DNA of 64,000 nt. It comes from Roseburia sp. AF12-17LB (GTDB lineage Bacteria > Bacillota > Clostridia > Lachnospirales > Lachnospiraceae). Position numbers and translations under genes: made by a program. Of the stretch, positions 1 to 8,597 are shown piece after piece (position 1 is the first letter of the stretch; each line of letters opens with the position of its first letter). The DNA is taken from positions 158,518 to 222,517 of the forward strand of contig NZ_QUHR01000005.1 in NCBI RefSeq assembly GCF_003479605.1. The letters run 5' to 3'. The notes beneath the pieces were generated by a model, which did not search any database, was not told the origin of the DNA, and worked only from the letters and a program-made list of their open reading frames with translations.

Positions 1-2
1 CA

Positions 3-440
3 TTATCTTTTGATTTCTCGGATGATTCTGAACCGGAATATTATGAAAAAATAGCACCATTAGTAACATATGCATTTTGCTCCTTTGATGGAACGGATGA
101 TGAAGTAAAAAAACACCTTAAGAAAGTAGCCTCTTATGGACCGAAAATTGTGTGTGCATCCAGAGGCGCAAAAGGTTGTATGCTTTATGCAAATAATGAG
201 TTTTTTGAGCAACCGGCATATCCGATTGAAAAAGCAATAGATACTATGGGTGCAGGAGACTCACTTATTACAACTTTTATGGTAGGTTATCTTGACCGTA
301 AGAAAAAAGGTATAGATGATAATGTTTCAATCAAAGAGAGTATAAAAGAGGCTGCAAAGTTTGCAGCAAAAGTATGCCAAATGGAGGGTGCTTTTGGACA
401 TGGAAAGGAAGTTCAGATAGATGCTTTAAAAACAAAATAA
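3..440 (+). CDS. PfkB-family sugar kinase, C-terminal part (fructoselysine-6-kinase-like)
   Basis: The gene is cut by the left window edge, and the open frame runs from the first bases to the stop at 438-440. It encodes the C-terminal ~145 residues of a PfkB/ribokinase-type ATP-dependent sugar kinase. The hallmark is the DTMGAGDS motif, which carries the catalytic Asp and anion hole. The upstream SFDFSDD segment and the AAKFAAKVCQMEGAFGHG tail resemble fructoselysine-6-kinase (FrlD), which phosphorylates the Amadori product before deglycation. That substrate call is family inference and other PfkB sugars are possible. It is followed closely by a sigma-G type promoter for the spoVA genes, so it probably ends a separate sugar-use operon lying to the left. 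Confidence 0.8.
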   Translation, partial: LSFDFSDDSEPEYYEKIAPLVTYAFCSFDGTDDEVKKHLKKVASYGPKIVCASRGAKGCMLYANNEFFEQPAYPIEKAIDTMGAGDSLITTFMVGYLDRKKKGIDDNVSIKESIKEAAKFAAKVCQMEGAFGHGKEVQIDALKTK

Positions 441-441
441 A

Positions 442-471
442 AGAATAAAAAACGAATCGTAACACATACTA
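442..471 (+). promoter_or_regulatory. Sigma-G type (forespore) promoter for spoVAA block
   Basis: The -35 AGAATA and -10 CATACTA are 17 bp apart. The sigma-G consensus is roughly TGNATA - 17/18 - CATNNTA, so there is one mismatch in the -35. It lies 34 bp before the start of the first ORF of the spoVA block. The same -10 heptamer occurs before spoVAC. Confidence 0.6.
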
Positions 472-504
472 TTCCGGAAAATGCAGTAAGCAAGGAGGAA
501 TGGC

Positions 505-660
505 ATGAAATATAAAACGTATCGTATCTGCCTCCTTTCACTGGTGATTCTTGCAGTGATAGGAGGCATTCTTTATTATGCGAATGAGAATGGTGATAAA
601 AGTGCAAAAGGAGAAGGAACATTTGTAACCAGATTTATAGAAAGGATGCCATTTTCATGA
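505..660 (+). CDS. 51-residue membrane protein heading the spoVAA-spoVAB operon
   Basis: A short gene (ATG 505, TGA 658-660) with an AAGGAGGAA ribosome binding site at 492-500. It overlaps the spoVAA start by ATGA, which implies translational coupling. The product has a short basic N-terminus (MKYKTYR), one hydrophobic segment at about residues 8-25, and a hydrophilic tail ending FIERMPFS. I do not recognise the family. Its position directly under the sigma-G type promoter and ahead of spoVAA suggests forespore expression and a role near the inner spore membrane, but that is inference. It could also be the remnant of a larger gene. Confidence 0.6.
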   Translation: MKYKTYRICLLSLVILAVIGGILYYANENGDKSAKGEGTFVTRFIERMPFS

Positions 661-1301
661 GCAGTCAGCAGACAAGTCTTTATATTAAAATCGAAAAGAA
701 TTCCGTGGTCAGAGACCGCAATGTCAGATTGTCGGATGTTGCAAAGATGACCGGAACAGATACCGCAATGATACGCCAGCTAAAGCAGATGAAGATTTAT
801 TCCTTTCCACAGAAGGCGAAAAAGACAGAATATGTTCAGGTGATGACTTCATTAAAAATAATTGAAATGATACAGGCACAGTATCCGAATGTAAATATTA
901 CCAATGAAGGAGAAGCGGATTTCGTCATAGAATATGAGCCCAAACTACAGCCGGGCAAAGCATCAGAGGTTATCAAAACCAGCATTTTATGTATCCTGAT
1001 TTTCTTCGGGGCAGCATTTACGATTATGGCATTTAATAATGATATTTCAGTGACAGAGCTTTTCCAGAAACTCTATTATCAGGTGATGGGGAAGGAGTCA
1101 TCGGGGATTACAGAACTGGAAATCTGCTACAGTATTGGTCTGCCGATTGGTGTTATCATTTTCTTTAATCACTTTGGCAACAGTAAAATAACCAATGATC
1201 CGACACCAATCCAGGTGGAGATGCGTAAGTACGAAAAAGATGTAGATGATACTTACATTGCCAACTGCGGACGGGGAGGCAAGACGATTGATGTGGATTA
1301 G
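657..1301 (+). CDS. spoVAA: Stage V sporulation protein AA
   Basis: A 214-residue protein resembling SpoVAA, which is part of the SpoVA complex that moves dipicolinic acid into the developing spore and releases it at germination. The N-terminal half (to about residue 100) is soluble and includes a VRLSDVAKMTG segment typical of SpoVAA. The C-terminal half has two membrane segments, at about residues 105-125 and 150-170. The length matches the family (about 206 residues in Bacillus). It is coupled to the 51-residue ORF upstream and overlaps spoVAB by 11 bp. Expression is probably forespore-specific from the promoter at 442-471. Confidence 0.9.
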   Translation: MSSQQTSLYIKIEKNSVVRDRNVRLSDVAKMTGTDTAMIRQLKQMKIYSFPQKAKKTEYVQVMTSLKIIEMIQAQYPNVNITNEGEADFVIEYEPKLQPGKASEVIKTSILCILIFFGAAFTIMAFNNDISVTELFQKLYYQVMGKESSGITELEICYSIGLPIGVIIFFNHFGNSKITNDPTPIQVEMRKYEKDVDDTYIANCGRGGKTIDVD

Positions 1302-1719
1302 ACATGTTTTCCTAGGACTGGCAGGACTGACCGCCGGCGCTGCGGTGGCTGGAGGAACCTTTGCATTCCTGATCATGCTTAATATCATCCCGCGGATGAT
1401 TGGTAAATCCAAGACGGCAGGAAGGATTTATCTATATGAAAATATGATCGTGCTGGGTGGAATCGGAGGCAATCTTTTGTCGGTCTTTCTTACAATGAGA
1501 ATTCCATTGGGACATATTTTCTTAGGAGTATACGGTATCTGTGCCGGTTTCTTTGTGGGCTGTGTAGCAGTTGCACTGGCTGAAATATTAAAGACTTTTC
1601 CGGTTATATTCCGGCGGCTTAAGGTAAAGACCGGATTGTGGGTGATTCTTTTATTTATGGCATTTGGAAAAATGGCTGGGGCACTTTTCTATTTCATAAG
1701 ACAGCTGTCGGATTCCTGA
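1291..1719 (+). CDS. spoVAB: Stage V sporulation protein AB
   Basis: A 142-residue, very hydrophobic protein with four predicted membrane segments, the size expected for SpoVAB (141 residues in Bacillus subtilis). I chose ATG 1291 because it has a GGGGAGGC ribosome binding site at 1274-1281 and gives the usual short N-terminus (MWIRHVFLGLAGL). A longer reading from 1246 would overlap spoVAA by 56 bp and has no such support. It works with SpoVAA in the SpoVA channel. The remaining spoVA genes lie about 6 kb away at 7986-10301, which is an unusual split. Confidence 0.9.
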   Translation: MWIRHVFLGLAGLTAGAAVAGGTFAFLIMLNIIPRMIGKSKTAGRIYLYENMIVLGGIGGNLLSVFLTMRIPLGHIFLGVYGICAGFFVGCVAVALAEILKTFPVIFRRLKVKTGLWVILLFMAFGKMAGALFYFIRQLSDS

Positions 1720-1793
1720 ATCACAGGGCAGGCAATTCCTTAAACGATAGGGGAATCTACAGGAGAAGTCTGTAGGACAATATGCGGCTAGGG

Positions 1794-1822
1794 TTGATGT
1801 TTTTCGTGGAATGTTATAAAAT
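1794..1822 (+). promoter_or_regulatory. Sigma-A promoter upstream of the 1858 gene
   Basis: The -35 TTGATG and -10 TAAAAT are separated by 17 bp. It sits 36 bp before the start codon at 1858, and no other promoter is obvious for the 1858-4145 pair. A short CTACAG/CTGTAG hairpin without a T-tract lies upstream at about 1757-1775. Confidence 0.5.
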
Positions 1823-1857
1823 GAAAATATAAAAATCCGTAAGGAAGAAGTGAAAAA

Positions 1858-2175
1858 ATGATACAGTCAATTGCACGTCAGAGTGTTGTAATCAAATGTA
1901 ATCTGCAGGCATCTATCATGATGGGAAACTATGAATTCTATTATGCGGCAGGTCTTGCATACAAACTGACCGGAAATATGGCAACAGAGATTTTACAACC
2001 ACAGCAGTTAATTGAAGAGGTCAACCGGATGCTGGCAGACTATTTGACAGATGATGTGCGGGAGCAGCATCTGATTCGGATGTTAAAAGATTACGAACCG
2101 GATGATAAACTAGATGAACAAATGCGTGAATTATTTCAGGAGGGACAGACAGAACAGCGTTTGTGGCAGGAATAG
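1858..2175 (+). CDS. Unrecognised 105-residue protein, coupled to a diguanylate cyclase
   Basis: The start is ATG 1858 with an AAGGAAG ribosome binding site about 10 bp upstream. The product is soluble with no signal or membrane segment. The first half is mixed (MGNYEFYYAAGLAYKLTG). The second half is strongly helical and acidic (LIEEVNRMLADYLTDD, then LDEQMRELFQEGQTEQ). I do not recognise the family. The stop lies just before the downstream cyclase start at 2187, so the two are almost certainly co-transcribed. A regulatory partner for the sensor-cyclase is possible but not shown. Confidence 0.65.
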   Translation: MIQSIARQSVVIKCNLQASIMMGNYEFYYAAGLAYKLTGNMATEILQPQQLIEEVNRMLADYLTDDVREQHLIRMLKDYEPDDKLDEQMRELFQEGQTEQRLWQE

Positions 2176-2186
2176 GAAGCGATGTT

Positions 2187-4145
2187 ATGGGGAAGAAATT
2201 TACAATTGGGGTATTGATTGGAAATGTGCATACAGCACATCCGAAGGACCTGATGAGGGGGATTCGGGCAGCAGCAAGCGGGATGGATGTTAATGTGATT
2301 TATTTTCTGGGAACGCAGAGTGTGCGTTTCAACCAGAAATTTGCACTGGAGGATTTTGACTATCAGTACAATACAGTCTACGATTATGCAAAATTAGCGA
2401 AAGTAGATGTATTGATTATTGCATATGGCTCTCTTTGCATTTTTCAGGAAAATGAAGATAAACAGGCATTTTTGGATAAATTTGCGGGAATACCATATGT
2501 ACTGTTAGAAGATGCGACGGATGATCCACGGGGTATCTATGTCATGGTGGATAACTATGGTGGTATGCAAAAATGTGTGGAGCATCTTATTATAGAACAT
2601 CATTTAAAGCATCTGGTTTATCTTGGGGGACCGGAAGACAATCAGGATGCCATAGAGCGGAAAGCAGCATTTTTAAATGTTATGGCAGAACATCATCTGC
2701 CAGTGACGCCGGAAATGATGGCGGTGGGAGATTATTCGGAATTCGTGGATAATCTTGTAGAACAGCTGCTAAGGGACAATCCGGATGCCGAAGCAATTAT
2801 ATCAGCTAATGATGAAATGACAGTGGCGTGTTATCGTGTATGCAAAGCCCATGGACTCCGGATAGGAAAAGACATTTTGATTACCGGTTTTGATGATGTG
2901 GAGAGGGCGCGTTATAGTAATCCACCATTGACGACTGTCTCCCAGGATGCTTATAAAATGGGGCAGATAGCGGTAGAAAAGGCAGTAGATATCTGTGCAG
3001 GCAGACCGGTGGAATCTGTCCGGTTGGATGCAGAACTTATAATCCGGGAATCCTGTGGCTGCAAAGTAACACGAAGAGCGAAAGAAAAGGCAGATGAGAA
3101 AACAGAGCTGCTTCATATTATTGATGAATTAAGGCTTTTTCAGCATAAATCGTGGCTTGGCCCATTTCTGATCCGGGACCTGATGCAGGAAGCAGAGAAT
3201 GAGAAATCTTTCTACCGGAAAAGTGGAGAAGTATTTTATCATCTGGGTATACGCAGTTCCCTGCTTTATCTGTTGGAGCAGCCGGTTACCTACGAAAAGG
3301 GACAGAAATGGAAGATGCCCCAAAGGATGTATTTAACTATGCACCAATACAGGGAAAATATTCAGGTATTTGAGAAAAAGGAACGTCCATATATAGATGG
3401 AAGCTTTGGTGTACCGGATTGTTGCAGCTCCGGTGAAGATTATTTTTCTTATATCAGCTTTCTATTAATTGATGGAAAGCGGCAGTACGGACTATTGATG
3501 CTTGAGATTGAACCGGAAGAGATTTCTTTTTATTATATACTGGCATTGCAGCTTGGAACATCTCTCCGTTTTCTGGAAGCAAATATTAAACAGAAAAAAT
3601 ATCGTGACCGGCTGCGGGAAAAGAATGAAGTATTAAATTTTATTGCAATTTATGATGAACTGACAGGAATCTATAACCGCAGGGGACTGATGGAGAGTCT
3701 GGTCCGGTTTAATCAGGACAATTTAGGGAAAAAAGCCTGTCTTATGATAGCTGACCTTGACCATTTAAAGGAAATCAATGATAATTTTGGCCATGCAGAA
3801 GGAGACTGCGCAATTCGGACAGCAGCAGGAATTGTAAAAGAAGTCTTTGGACAGTATGGAGATGTGGGAAGATTCGGAGGGGACGAATTTGCAGGCATTG
3901 TAAGATATAGCGAGATGGAAGAGAAGGAACAGCTCATTTACAATATTCACCAGAAATGTGAACAGTACAATGAACATTCCATGAAACCGTATTATGTTGG
4001 AATTTCAGTTGGAGTAGTAGAATTTGTCTGTGAAAAGAAGATTGATTTTATTGAGATGTTTAAGCATGCTGATGAATATCTGTATGAGGAAAAAAGGAAA
4101 CGGCGCAAGACAGTCTGCCGTAATGTAAATTTCGAGAATTCGTAA
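2187..4145 (+). CDS. Diguanylate cyclase with N-terminal LacI-type ligand-binding sensor
   Basis: A 652-residue cytoplasmic protein. Residues 1 to about 290 resemble the periplasmic-binding-protein-like ligand domain of LacI/GalR regulators (start KKFTIGVLIG, then SANDEMTVACYRV and ITGFDDVERARYSNPPLTTV), but without the DNA-binding helix-turn-helix. A middle region of about 200 residues is not recognised. The C-terminal ~160 residues are a GGDEF domain with an intact RFGGDEF active-site loop near residues 562-568, so it should make c-di-GMP. I preferred ATG 2187 (AGGAAG ribosome binding site at 2174-2179) over GTG 2163. The design suggests a small sugar-like ligand controls c-di-GMP output; the ligand is unknown. 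Confidence 0.88.
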   Translation: MGKKFTIGVLIGNVHTAHPKDLMRGIRAAASGMDVNVIYFLGTQSVRFNQKFALEDFDYQYNTVYDYAKLAKVDVLIIAYGSLCIFQENEDKQAFLDKFAGIPYVLLEDATDDPRGIYVMVDNYGGMQKCVEHLIIEHHLKHLVYLGGPEDNQDAIERKAAFLNVMAEHHLPVTPEMMAVGDYSEFVDNLVEQLLRDNPDAEAIISANDEMTVACYRVCKAHGLRIGKDILITGFDDVERARYSNPPLTTVSQDAYKMGQIAVEKAVDICAGRPVESVRLDAELIIRESCGCKVTRRAKEKADEKTELLHIIDELRLFQHKSWLGPFLIRDLMQEAENEKSFYRKSGEVFYHLGIRSSLLYLLEQPVTYEKGQKWKMPQRMYLTMHQYRENIQVFEKKERPYIDGSFGVPDCCSSGEDYFSYISFLLIDGKRQYGLLMLEIEPEEISFYYILALQLGTSLRFLEANIKQKKYRDRLREKNEVLNFIAIYDELTGIYNRRGLMESLVRFNQDNLGKKACLMIADLDHLKEINDNFGHAEGDCAIRTAAGIVKEVFGQYGDVGRFGGDEFAGIVRYSEMEEKEQLIYNIHQKCEQYNEHSMKPYYVGISVGVVEFVCEKKIDFIEMFKHADEYLYEEKRKRRKTVCRNVNFENS

Positions 4146-4155
4146 TAAGCCGGTG

Positions 4156-4184
4156 TTGAAAAACAAACGAAAATATGCTAGAAT
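4156..4184 (+). promoter_or_regulatory. Sigma-A promoter of the chemoreceptor gene
   Basis: The -35 TTGAAA and -10 TAGAAT are separated by 17 bp, with a TGC extension just before the -10. It starts 10 bp downstream of the cyclase stop codon. Confidence 0.6.
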
Positions 4185-4196
4185 AAAGCAAATCAT

Positions 4197-4212
4197 ATGG
4201 TAACGTTTCCAT
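4197..4212 (+). promoter_or_regulatory. Possible catabolite-responsive (cre-like) operator
   Basis: ATGGTAACGTTTCCAT matches the CcpA cre consensus WTGNNARCGNWWWCAW at all but one fixed position. It lies about 13 bp downstream of the -10 box, where CcpA would block transcription. This suggests carbon-source control of the chemoreceptor; it is a pattern match only. Confidence 0.4.
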
Positions 4213-4245
4213 GCAAATGAAGACGTAAAGAGCGGGGAGAAAGAT

Positions 4246-4272
4246 ATGCTTACAATTGGAAAAACGGGGTAA
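4246..4272 (+). other. Possible 8-codon leader peptide before the chemoreceptor
   Basis: ATG 4246 reads MLTIGKTG and then stops at 4270-4272. It has a strong GGGGAGAAAG ribosome binding site at 4234-4243, better than that of the chemoreceptor ATG 5 bp further on. Translation of this mini-ORF followed by reinitiation could set chemoreceptor levels. It may equally be a chance occurrence. Confidence 0.3.
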
Positions 4273-4277
4273 TACGG

Positions 4278-6497
4278 ATGAAGACAAGAAAGCAGTTGGA
4301 AGTAAAGAAAGAGAAGCTTAAGAAAGTAAAGCCAAAAAAGGAAAAGTTAAAGAAAGAAAAGGTAAGAAAACCGAAGAAAGAACGGATTAAGAAGGAAAGA
4401 CCGGCAAAACAGATGGAAAGAAAGCCACAGCCGAAGAAAACAGGCAACAGTAGAAAGGCTGCGAAGGATAAGGGAATGGGGCTTCGTGGCATTCAGGTGA
4501 AATTAATCGGGGCATTTATGATTCCGGTTATCCTGTTTGTTATCATTGGTTTTATGATTTATTCAAAGTGCAGTACTACCTTGAATAGTACATACGAGGC
4601 TTCTGCAAATACCAGTGTTGGTACATTGGAAGAGTATCTCGGACTTGGTTTTGAGAATATTGAACTGATGGCAACACGTCTTTCTATTAATTCTACAATT
4701 ACAAGTTATTATACAGGTTCAGAGGTAAAGTCAGAGTCTATGCTGATGGATGCAAAAGTTGCATTGAGCAATGAATCTACTGCAGACAAATTCATCGATC
4801 ACATTATAGTTTGTGCGAAGAGTGGAACAGCATGCAGTGAAAAGGGTGCAATCCGTGGAGATGTATATAATGCGTTTGTTGAGTCGGAAGAAGGAAAGAA
4901 TGTAGAGTCTGAGATTGGCATGGGAAGTATGTGGATCAGCAGCCACCCAGCCATTGATGAAGTCACCGGATATGACAGTGATGAGTATGCATTATCTCTT
5001 GTTACCGTTCTTAAGAATAATAGCAATAAATCTGTTGGATATATCATCATTGATGTTAAGACAAGCTTTATCCAGGATATATTAGACAATGCACAGATTA
5101 GTGATAACAGCATCAAGGGCTTTGTATTAGAGGATGGAAGCCAGGTGTTAAGTGGAGATAGTGATATAAAATTTACAGATACGGACTTTTATCAGGAAGC
5201 ATTAGCAGGAGAAAATCTGCAGGGTTCTAAAGAAGTGTCTTATGAGGGCGCAGATTATCTGTTTACATACAGCAGGATTGAAGGTACGAATATGCTGGTA
5301 TGTGCCATGGTTCCGCAGAAAGAGATTATGGCAGGTGCACAGGCGATTCTCAGATATACGTTAATTGCCGTAGCAATATGTGCAGTTATTGCAATCGTGG
5401 TAGGTTCCGTTCTTGCAAGCGGAATTTCCAAAGCAATCCGTAAGGTTAACCGTGTCTTAAAGAAGACCTCCGATGGAGATTTGACCGGACAGATCAGCAT
5501 GAAGCGTAAGGATGAGTTTAATGTGTTGTCATCCAGCATTACCAATATGATTGGCAGTATGAAGGATCTGATTCTCAAGATGACCAATGTCAGTGGTCAT
5601 GTTTCTGATTCGGCAGTCCAGGTAGGAACCAACTCCGAAGTTTTATTGGAAGTAACAAAGGATATCACGGAAGCAGTGGATTATATCAACAGTGGTATTT
5701 CCCAGCAGGCACAGGATACGGAAAGCTGTCTGGAGCAGATGAATGGTCTGGCAGAAAGAATCAATGTTGTACATGAGAATACTGATGAAATCAGCGAAAT
5801 TGCCCAGGAAGCCCAGGGAGCAATTGAAAATGGTATGGTTATCGTAGCAAACCTTGGTGAAAAAGTTCAGGGTACAACGGAAGTAACAGAGACCATCATC
5901 CGGGAAATCAGAGAACTGAACAAAGAATCTATTGCAATTAACAGCATCATCGGAACAATCAATGAGATTGCAGAACAGACTAATCTTTTGTCTTTAAATG
6001 CATCAATTGAGGCGGCGAGAGCCGGTGAAGCAGGAAGAGGATTTGCAGTAGTTTCTGAAGAAATCCGTAAACTGGCAGAACAGTCCGGAAATGCGGGTAA
6101 TCAGATTGGTGAGATTATCAATCATATTCAGGAACGTCTGGCAGCTACCATCGAGACAGCTGGACTTGCAGGCGAGAGCGTTGCATTCCAGACAGAAGCA
6201 TTGAATAATACCGTTGATGTATTTAAGAATATCAGTCAGCAGGTAAGCAAGCTGGCAGAGGATGTTGAGAAGATTACCCAGAGTGTGGGTGGCATCGAAC
6301 AGGCAAAAGAAGATACCATGAATGCCATCGAAAGTATTTCAACGACCTCTAACCAGACAGAATCTGCATCTGAAGAACTTGCCCGTAGTACAGAGAAACA
6401 GTTACAGGCAGTAGAAGTATTAAATGATGCGGTAAAACGGCTTCAGATGGATGCAGAGGATCTGGATACATCAGTAAGTATCTTCAAGGTACAGTAA
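4278..6497 (+). CDS. Methyl-accepting chemotaxis protein with lysine-rich cytoplasmic tail
   Basis: A 739-residue chemoreceptor. Residues 1-66 form an extreme Lys/Arg/Glu-rich stretch, which is unusual for the family. A membrane helix follows at about 75-94, then an extracellular sensor of ~260 residues (Cache-like by position and length), and a second helix near 358-380. A HAMP segment comes next, then the signalling coiled coil with the invariant hairpin tip ([20 protein letters not shown]) around residues 560-585. It would relay an external ligand to CheA/CheW; no che or flagellar genes are in the window. A cre-like site and a mini-ORF precede it, and a terminator follows at 6509-6538. The tail is discussed in the findings. 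Confidence 0.93.
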   Translation: MKTRKQLEVKKEKLKKVKPKKEKLKKEKVRKPKKERIKKERPAKQMERKPQPKKTGNSRKAAKDKGMGLRGIQVKLIGAFMIPVILFVIIGFMIYSKCSTTLNSTYEASANTSVGTLEEYLGLGFENIELMATRLSINSTITSYYTGSEVKSESMLMDAKVALSNESTADKFIDHIIVCAKSGTACSEKGAIRGDVYNAFVESEEGKNVESEIGMGSMWISSHPAIDEVTGYDSDEYALSLVTVLKNNSNKSVGYIIIDVKTSFIQDILDNAQISDNSIKGFVLEDGSQVLSGDSDIKFTDTDFYQEALAGENLQGSKEVSYEGADYLFTYSRIEGTNMLVCAMVPQKEIMAGAQAILRYTLIAVAICAVIAIVVGSVLASGISKAIRKVNRVLKKTSDGDLTGQISMKRKDEFNVLSSSITNMIGSMKDLILKMTNVSGHVSDSAVQVGTNSEVLLEVTKDITEAVDYINSGISQQAQDTESCLEQMNGLAERINVVHENTDEISEIAQEAQGAIENGMVIVANLGEKVQGTTEVTETIIREIRELNKESIAINSIIGTINEIAEQTNLLSLNASIEAARAGEAGRGFAVVSEEIRKLAEQSGNAGNQIGEIINHIQERLAATIETAGLAGESVAFQTEALNNTVDVFKNISQQVSKLAEDVEKITQSVGGIEQAKEDTMNAIESISTTSNQTESASEELARSTEKQLQAVEVLNDAVKRLQMDAEDLDTSVSIFKVQ

Positions 6498-6508
6498 GGA
6501 ATATAATT

Positions 6509-6538
6509 CGGCAGTCAGGTTTCTGGCTGCCGTTTTTT
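6509..6538 (+). terminator. Rho-independent terminator of the chemoreceptor gene
   Basis: Stem CGGCAG(t)CAG / CTG(g)CTGCCG followed by six T. The family-1 repeat begins directly after the T-tract. Confidence 0.85.
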
Positions 6539-6665
6539 ACTTTACAGGAAATTGCTTTCCTGTAAAGTAAAAAAACGCTCCGCGAGGATGCGCACTGCGG
6601 CGTATAAGGTAGATGTCGCAAGCGACCGCCGCAGGCGCGGGAATGTGCCAAGGCACATTCTTTGT
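6539..6665 (+). repeat. Dispersed repeat family 1, copy A
   Basis: It starts ACTTTACAGGAAATTGC as part of a 26-bp palindrome (TTTACAGGAAA / TTTCCTGTAAA), then a GC-rich section (CTCCGCGAGGATGCGCAC, AGCGACCGCCGCAGGCGC), and ends in the small hairpin AATGTGCCAAGGCACATT. It is near-identical to the copies at 42099, 52704 and 56509 and partly to 20051. No ORF with coding support lies in it. With the terminator before it and the promoter after it, it accounts for most of the 315-bp gap 6498-6812. Confidence 0.9.
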
Positions 6666-6716
6666 TTCACAAAGAATCCGTAAGAAGCTGTTAGTGACAG
6701 GTTCTGCAGGGCGAGC

Positions 6717-6745
6717 TTGATATTATGGCATAGAATACATATAAT
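6717..6745 (+). promoter_or_regulatory. Sigma-A promoter of the glycerol-1-phosphate dehydrogenase-like gene
   Basis: The -35 TTGATA and perfect -10 TATAAT are separated by 17 bp. It lies 68 bp before the start codon at 6813. Confidence 0.7.
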
Positions 6746-6812
6746 AAGAGTCAGAGTATTTCAAAAGTTTGAGAAATCTAAGAAGTTGAGATAGAAAAGA
6801 GGAGAAATAAAT

Positions 6813-7874
6813 ATGCAGACAGGAAAAGCAATTTCAGTTCCGGCAATTCTGAAAGTCGGAAATGGCACGTTAAATCAACTGGGAAGTTATTTAAAGGGAG
6901 AAGGCTTAAAGCAGGTAGTCATTTTTCTTGGAAATGGTTTGATTGATATGTTTGGTGAGACTGTAATGGAATCACTGAAAAAAGAAGAAATTACAGTGTT
7001 GGAGTATAGCGAACTGGATACCGTTGATATCGATGATATTATAACGCTTGCATTTTCCATGCCGAATAAAACGCAGGCAGTTATTTCAATTGGTGGCGGA
7101 AAAGTAATCGATGCTGGAAAATATGCCGCATTTTTAAGAAACATTCCGTTTATCAGCGTTCCGACCTCCAGTTCCAGTGATGGATTTTCCAGTGCCAGTG
7201 CATCCCTTTTGGTGCACGGTAAGAGAACTTCGGTTCCGGCAAAACTGGCTTATGGCATTGTGGTGGATACGCAGATTATCCGCACGGCACCAGAGAAATT
7301 TATTTATTCCGGTATCGGAGATATGATTTCAAAAATCACAGCATTATATGATTGGATTTATGAGGAAAAATGTGGTTACTCTACGGTAAATGATTTTGCG
7401 GTTATGATAGCGAAGAAAGCGGTGAACAGTTTTGTCCGGACTCCATATCAGAGCATCAAAGATGAATTGTTTTTAAAAGAACTGGTGGATTCTCTAGCCA
7501 TGAGCGGAATTGCCAATGAAATAGCCGGAAGCAGCGCACCGACCAGTGGAAGCGAGCATTTGATTTCCCACGCACTGGACAAATTATTGGAAGTGCCACA
7601 GTTACACGGTATTCAGGTCGGTATTGCAACCTATATCATGAGCAAGGTGCACAATCACAGATATGTGCGGGTACAGACCGTATTGGAAGAGACCGGATTT
7701 TTTGATTTTGCAGCAACACTTCAGATGAAAAAGAGCGATTTCCTTGCGGCAATTGATTTGGCACCGTCTATTAAGCCATTCCGTCACACTTACCTTCACG
7801 AAGAAAAATACCGGGAAGAAGCAAAACGCCTGGTGAGAGAAGATGAAATCTTAAATCGTATATTGGTTGACTGA
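6813..7874 (+). CDS. Glycerol-1-phosphate / glycerol dehydrogenase family protein
   Basis: A 353-residue soluble enzyme of the iron-containing/glycerol dehydrogenase superfamily, closest by motif to sn-glycerol-1-phosphate dehydrogenases (EgsA/AraM type). Visible motifs are the NAD-binding ISIGGGKVIDAGKYAA near residue 93, PTSSSSDGFSSASASL near 113, and the metal-binding SGSEHLISHALDKLL near 247. These enzymes reduce dihydroxyacetone phosphate to glycerol-1-phosphate using NAD(P)H. Whether this protein acts on glycerol-1-phosphate or another polyol phosphate is not decidable here. It has its own promoter at 6717-6745 and sits between the two spoVA blocks with no obvious functional link. The ribosome binding site is GAGGAG. 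Confidence 0.82.
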   Translation: MQTGKAISVPAILKVGNGTLNQLGSYLKGEGLKQVVIFLGNGLIDMFGETVMESLKKEEITVLEYSELDTVDIDDIITLAFSMPNKTQAVISIGGGKVIDAGKYAAFLRNIPFISVPTSSSSDGFSSASASLLVHGKRTSVPAKLAYGIVVDTQIIRTAPEKFIYSGIGDMISKITALYDWIYEEKCGYSTVNDFAVMIAKKAVNSFVRTPYQSIKDELFLKELVDSLAMSGIANEIAGSSAPTSGSEHLISHALDKLLEVPQLHGIQVGIATYIMSKVHNHRYVRVQTVLEETGFFDFAATLQMKKSDFLAAIDLAPSIKPFRHTYLHEEKYREEAKRLVREDEILNRILVD

Positions 7875-7919
7875 CATTCATAAGGAACTGCCGGGCATCC
7901 GTAAGAAGCTGCCGGTGTA

Positions 7920-7949
7920 TGTATAAAAGAAACAATTTTTGCCATACTA
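7920..7949 (+). promoter_or_regulatory. Sigma-G promoter of spoVAC block
   Basis: The -35 TGTATA and -10 CATACTA have exactly 17 bp between them, a full match to the sigma-G consensus. It lies 36 bp before spoVAC and marks forespore-specific expression. Confidence 0.7.
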
Positions 7950-7985
7950 AGAGAAAAATATTATATTATTTAGGAAGGTTTTAGC

Positions 7986-8510
7986 ATGGCAAAAAGTGAA
8001 TCAGAAAAAGATATGCGGCAAAAAAATGAAAATCTGAATAAAACAGTACAGGAGCAGGATGTTGCGGAAAGAAACCAGGCATATAACGAATATGTAAAGC
8101 AGGTAACACCAACGCATAATCTTGCCCTGAAAATGTTAAAAGCATTTGTGACCGGCGGAATTATTTGTTGTATTGGCCAGGTGATTTTAAATATTGCACA
8201 GAACGCAGGACTGGATAAAGATACTTCCGGCGGCTGGTGCAGTATGATCCTTGTCCTCATGAGCGTAATTCTTACCGGTCTTAATATTTATCCATCAATT
8301 GCAAAATTTGGCGGGGCAGGAGCCCTCGTTCCTATTACTGGATTTGCCAATTCAGTGGCAGCTCCTGCTATCGAATTTAAAAAGGAAGGACAGGTCTTTG
8401 GGATTGGTTGCAAAATTTTTACCATTGCAGGGCCGGTAATCCTTTATGGAATCTTTACAAGCTGGCTACTTGGGGTCATATACTGGATATATCAGCTGAT
8501 AGCGAAGTAG
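7986..8510 (+). CDS. spoVAC: Stage V sporulation protein AC
   Basis: A 174-residue membrane protein. The N-terminal ~45 residues are hydrophilic and charged, followed by four membrane segments. The conserved SpoVA signatures VTPTHNLALKMLKAF, IYPSIAKFGGAGALVPITGF and ANSVAAPAIEFKKEG are present. SpoVAC is the mechanosensitive channel subunit through which dipicolinic acid leaves the spore during germination. The ribosome binding site is AGGAAGG. It is preceded by a consensus sigma-G promoter. A 350-bp gap separates it from spoVAD, whereas the two are usually nearly contiguous. Confidence 0.95.
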   Translation: MAKSESEKDMRQKNENLNKTVQEQDVAERNQAYNEYVKQVTPTHNLALKMLKAFVTGGIICCIGQVILNIAQNAGLDKDTSGGWCSMILVLMSVILTGLNIYPSIAKFGGAGALVPITGFANSVAAPAIEFKKEGQVFGIGCKIFTIAGPVILYGIFTSWLLGVIYWIYQLIAK

Positions 8511-8597
8511 ATGGGAAGGGTGTGAGCCACAGTTGAAAATCAGATACAGCAGTGAAACAAAGTTGTGTCAGCGACCCCAGCCGTGCCCGGAGGCAGA

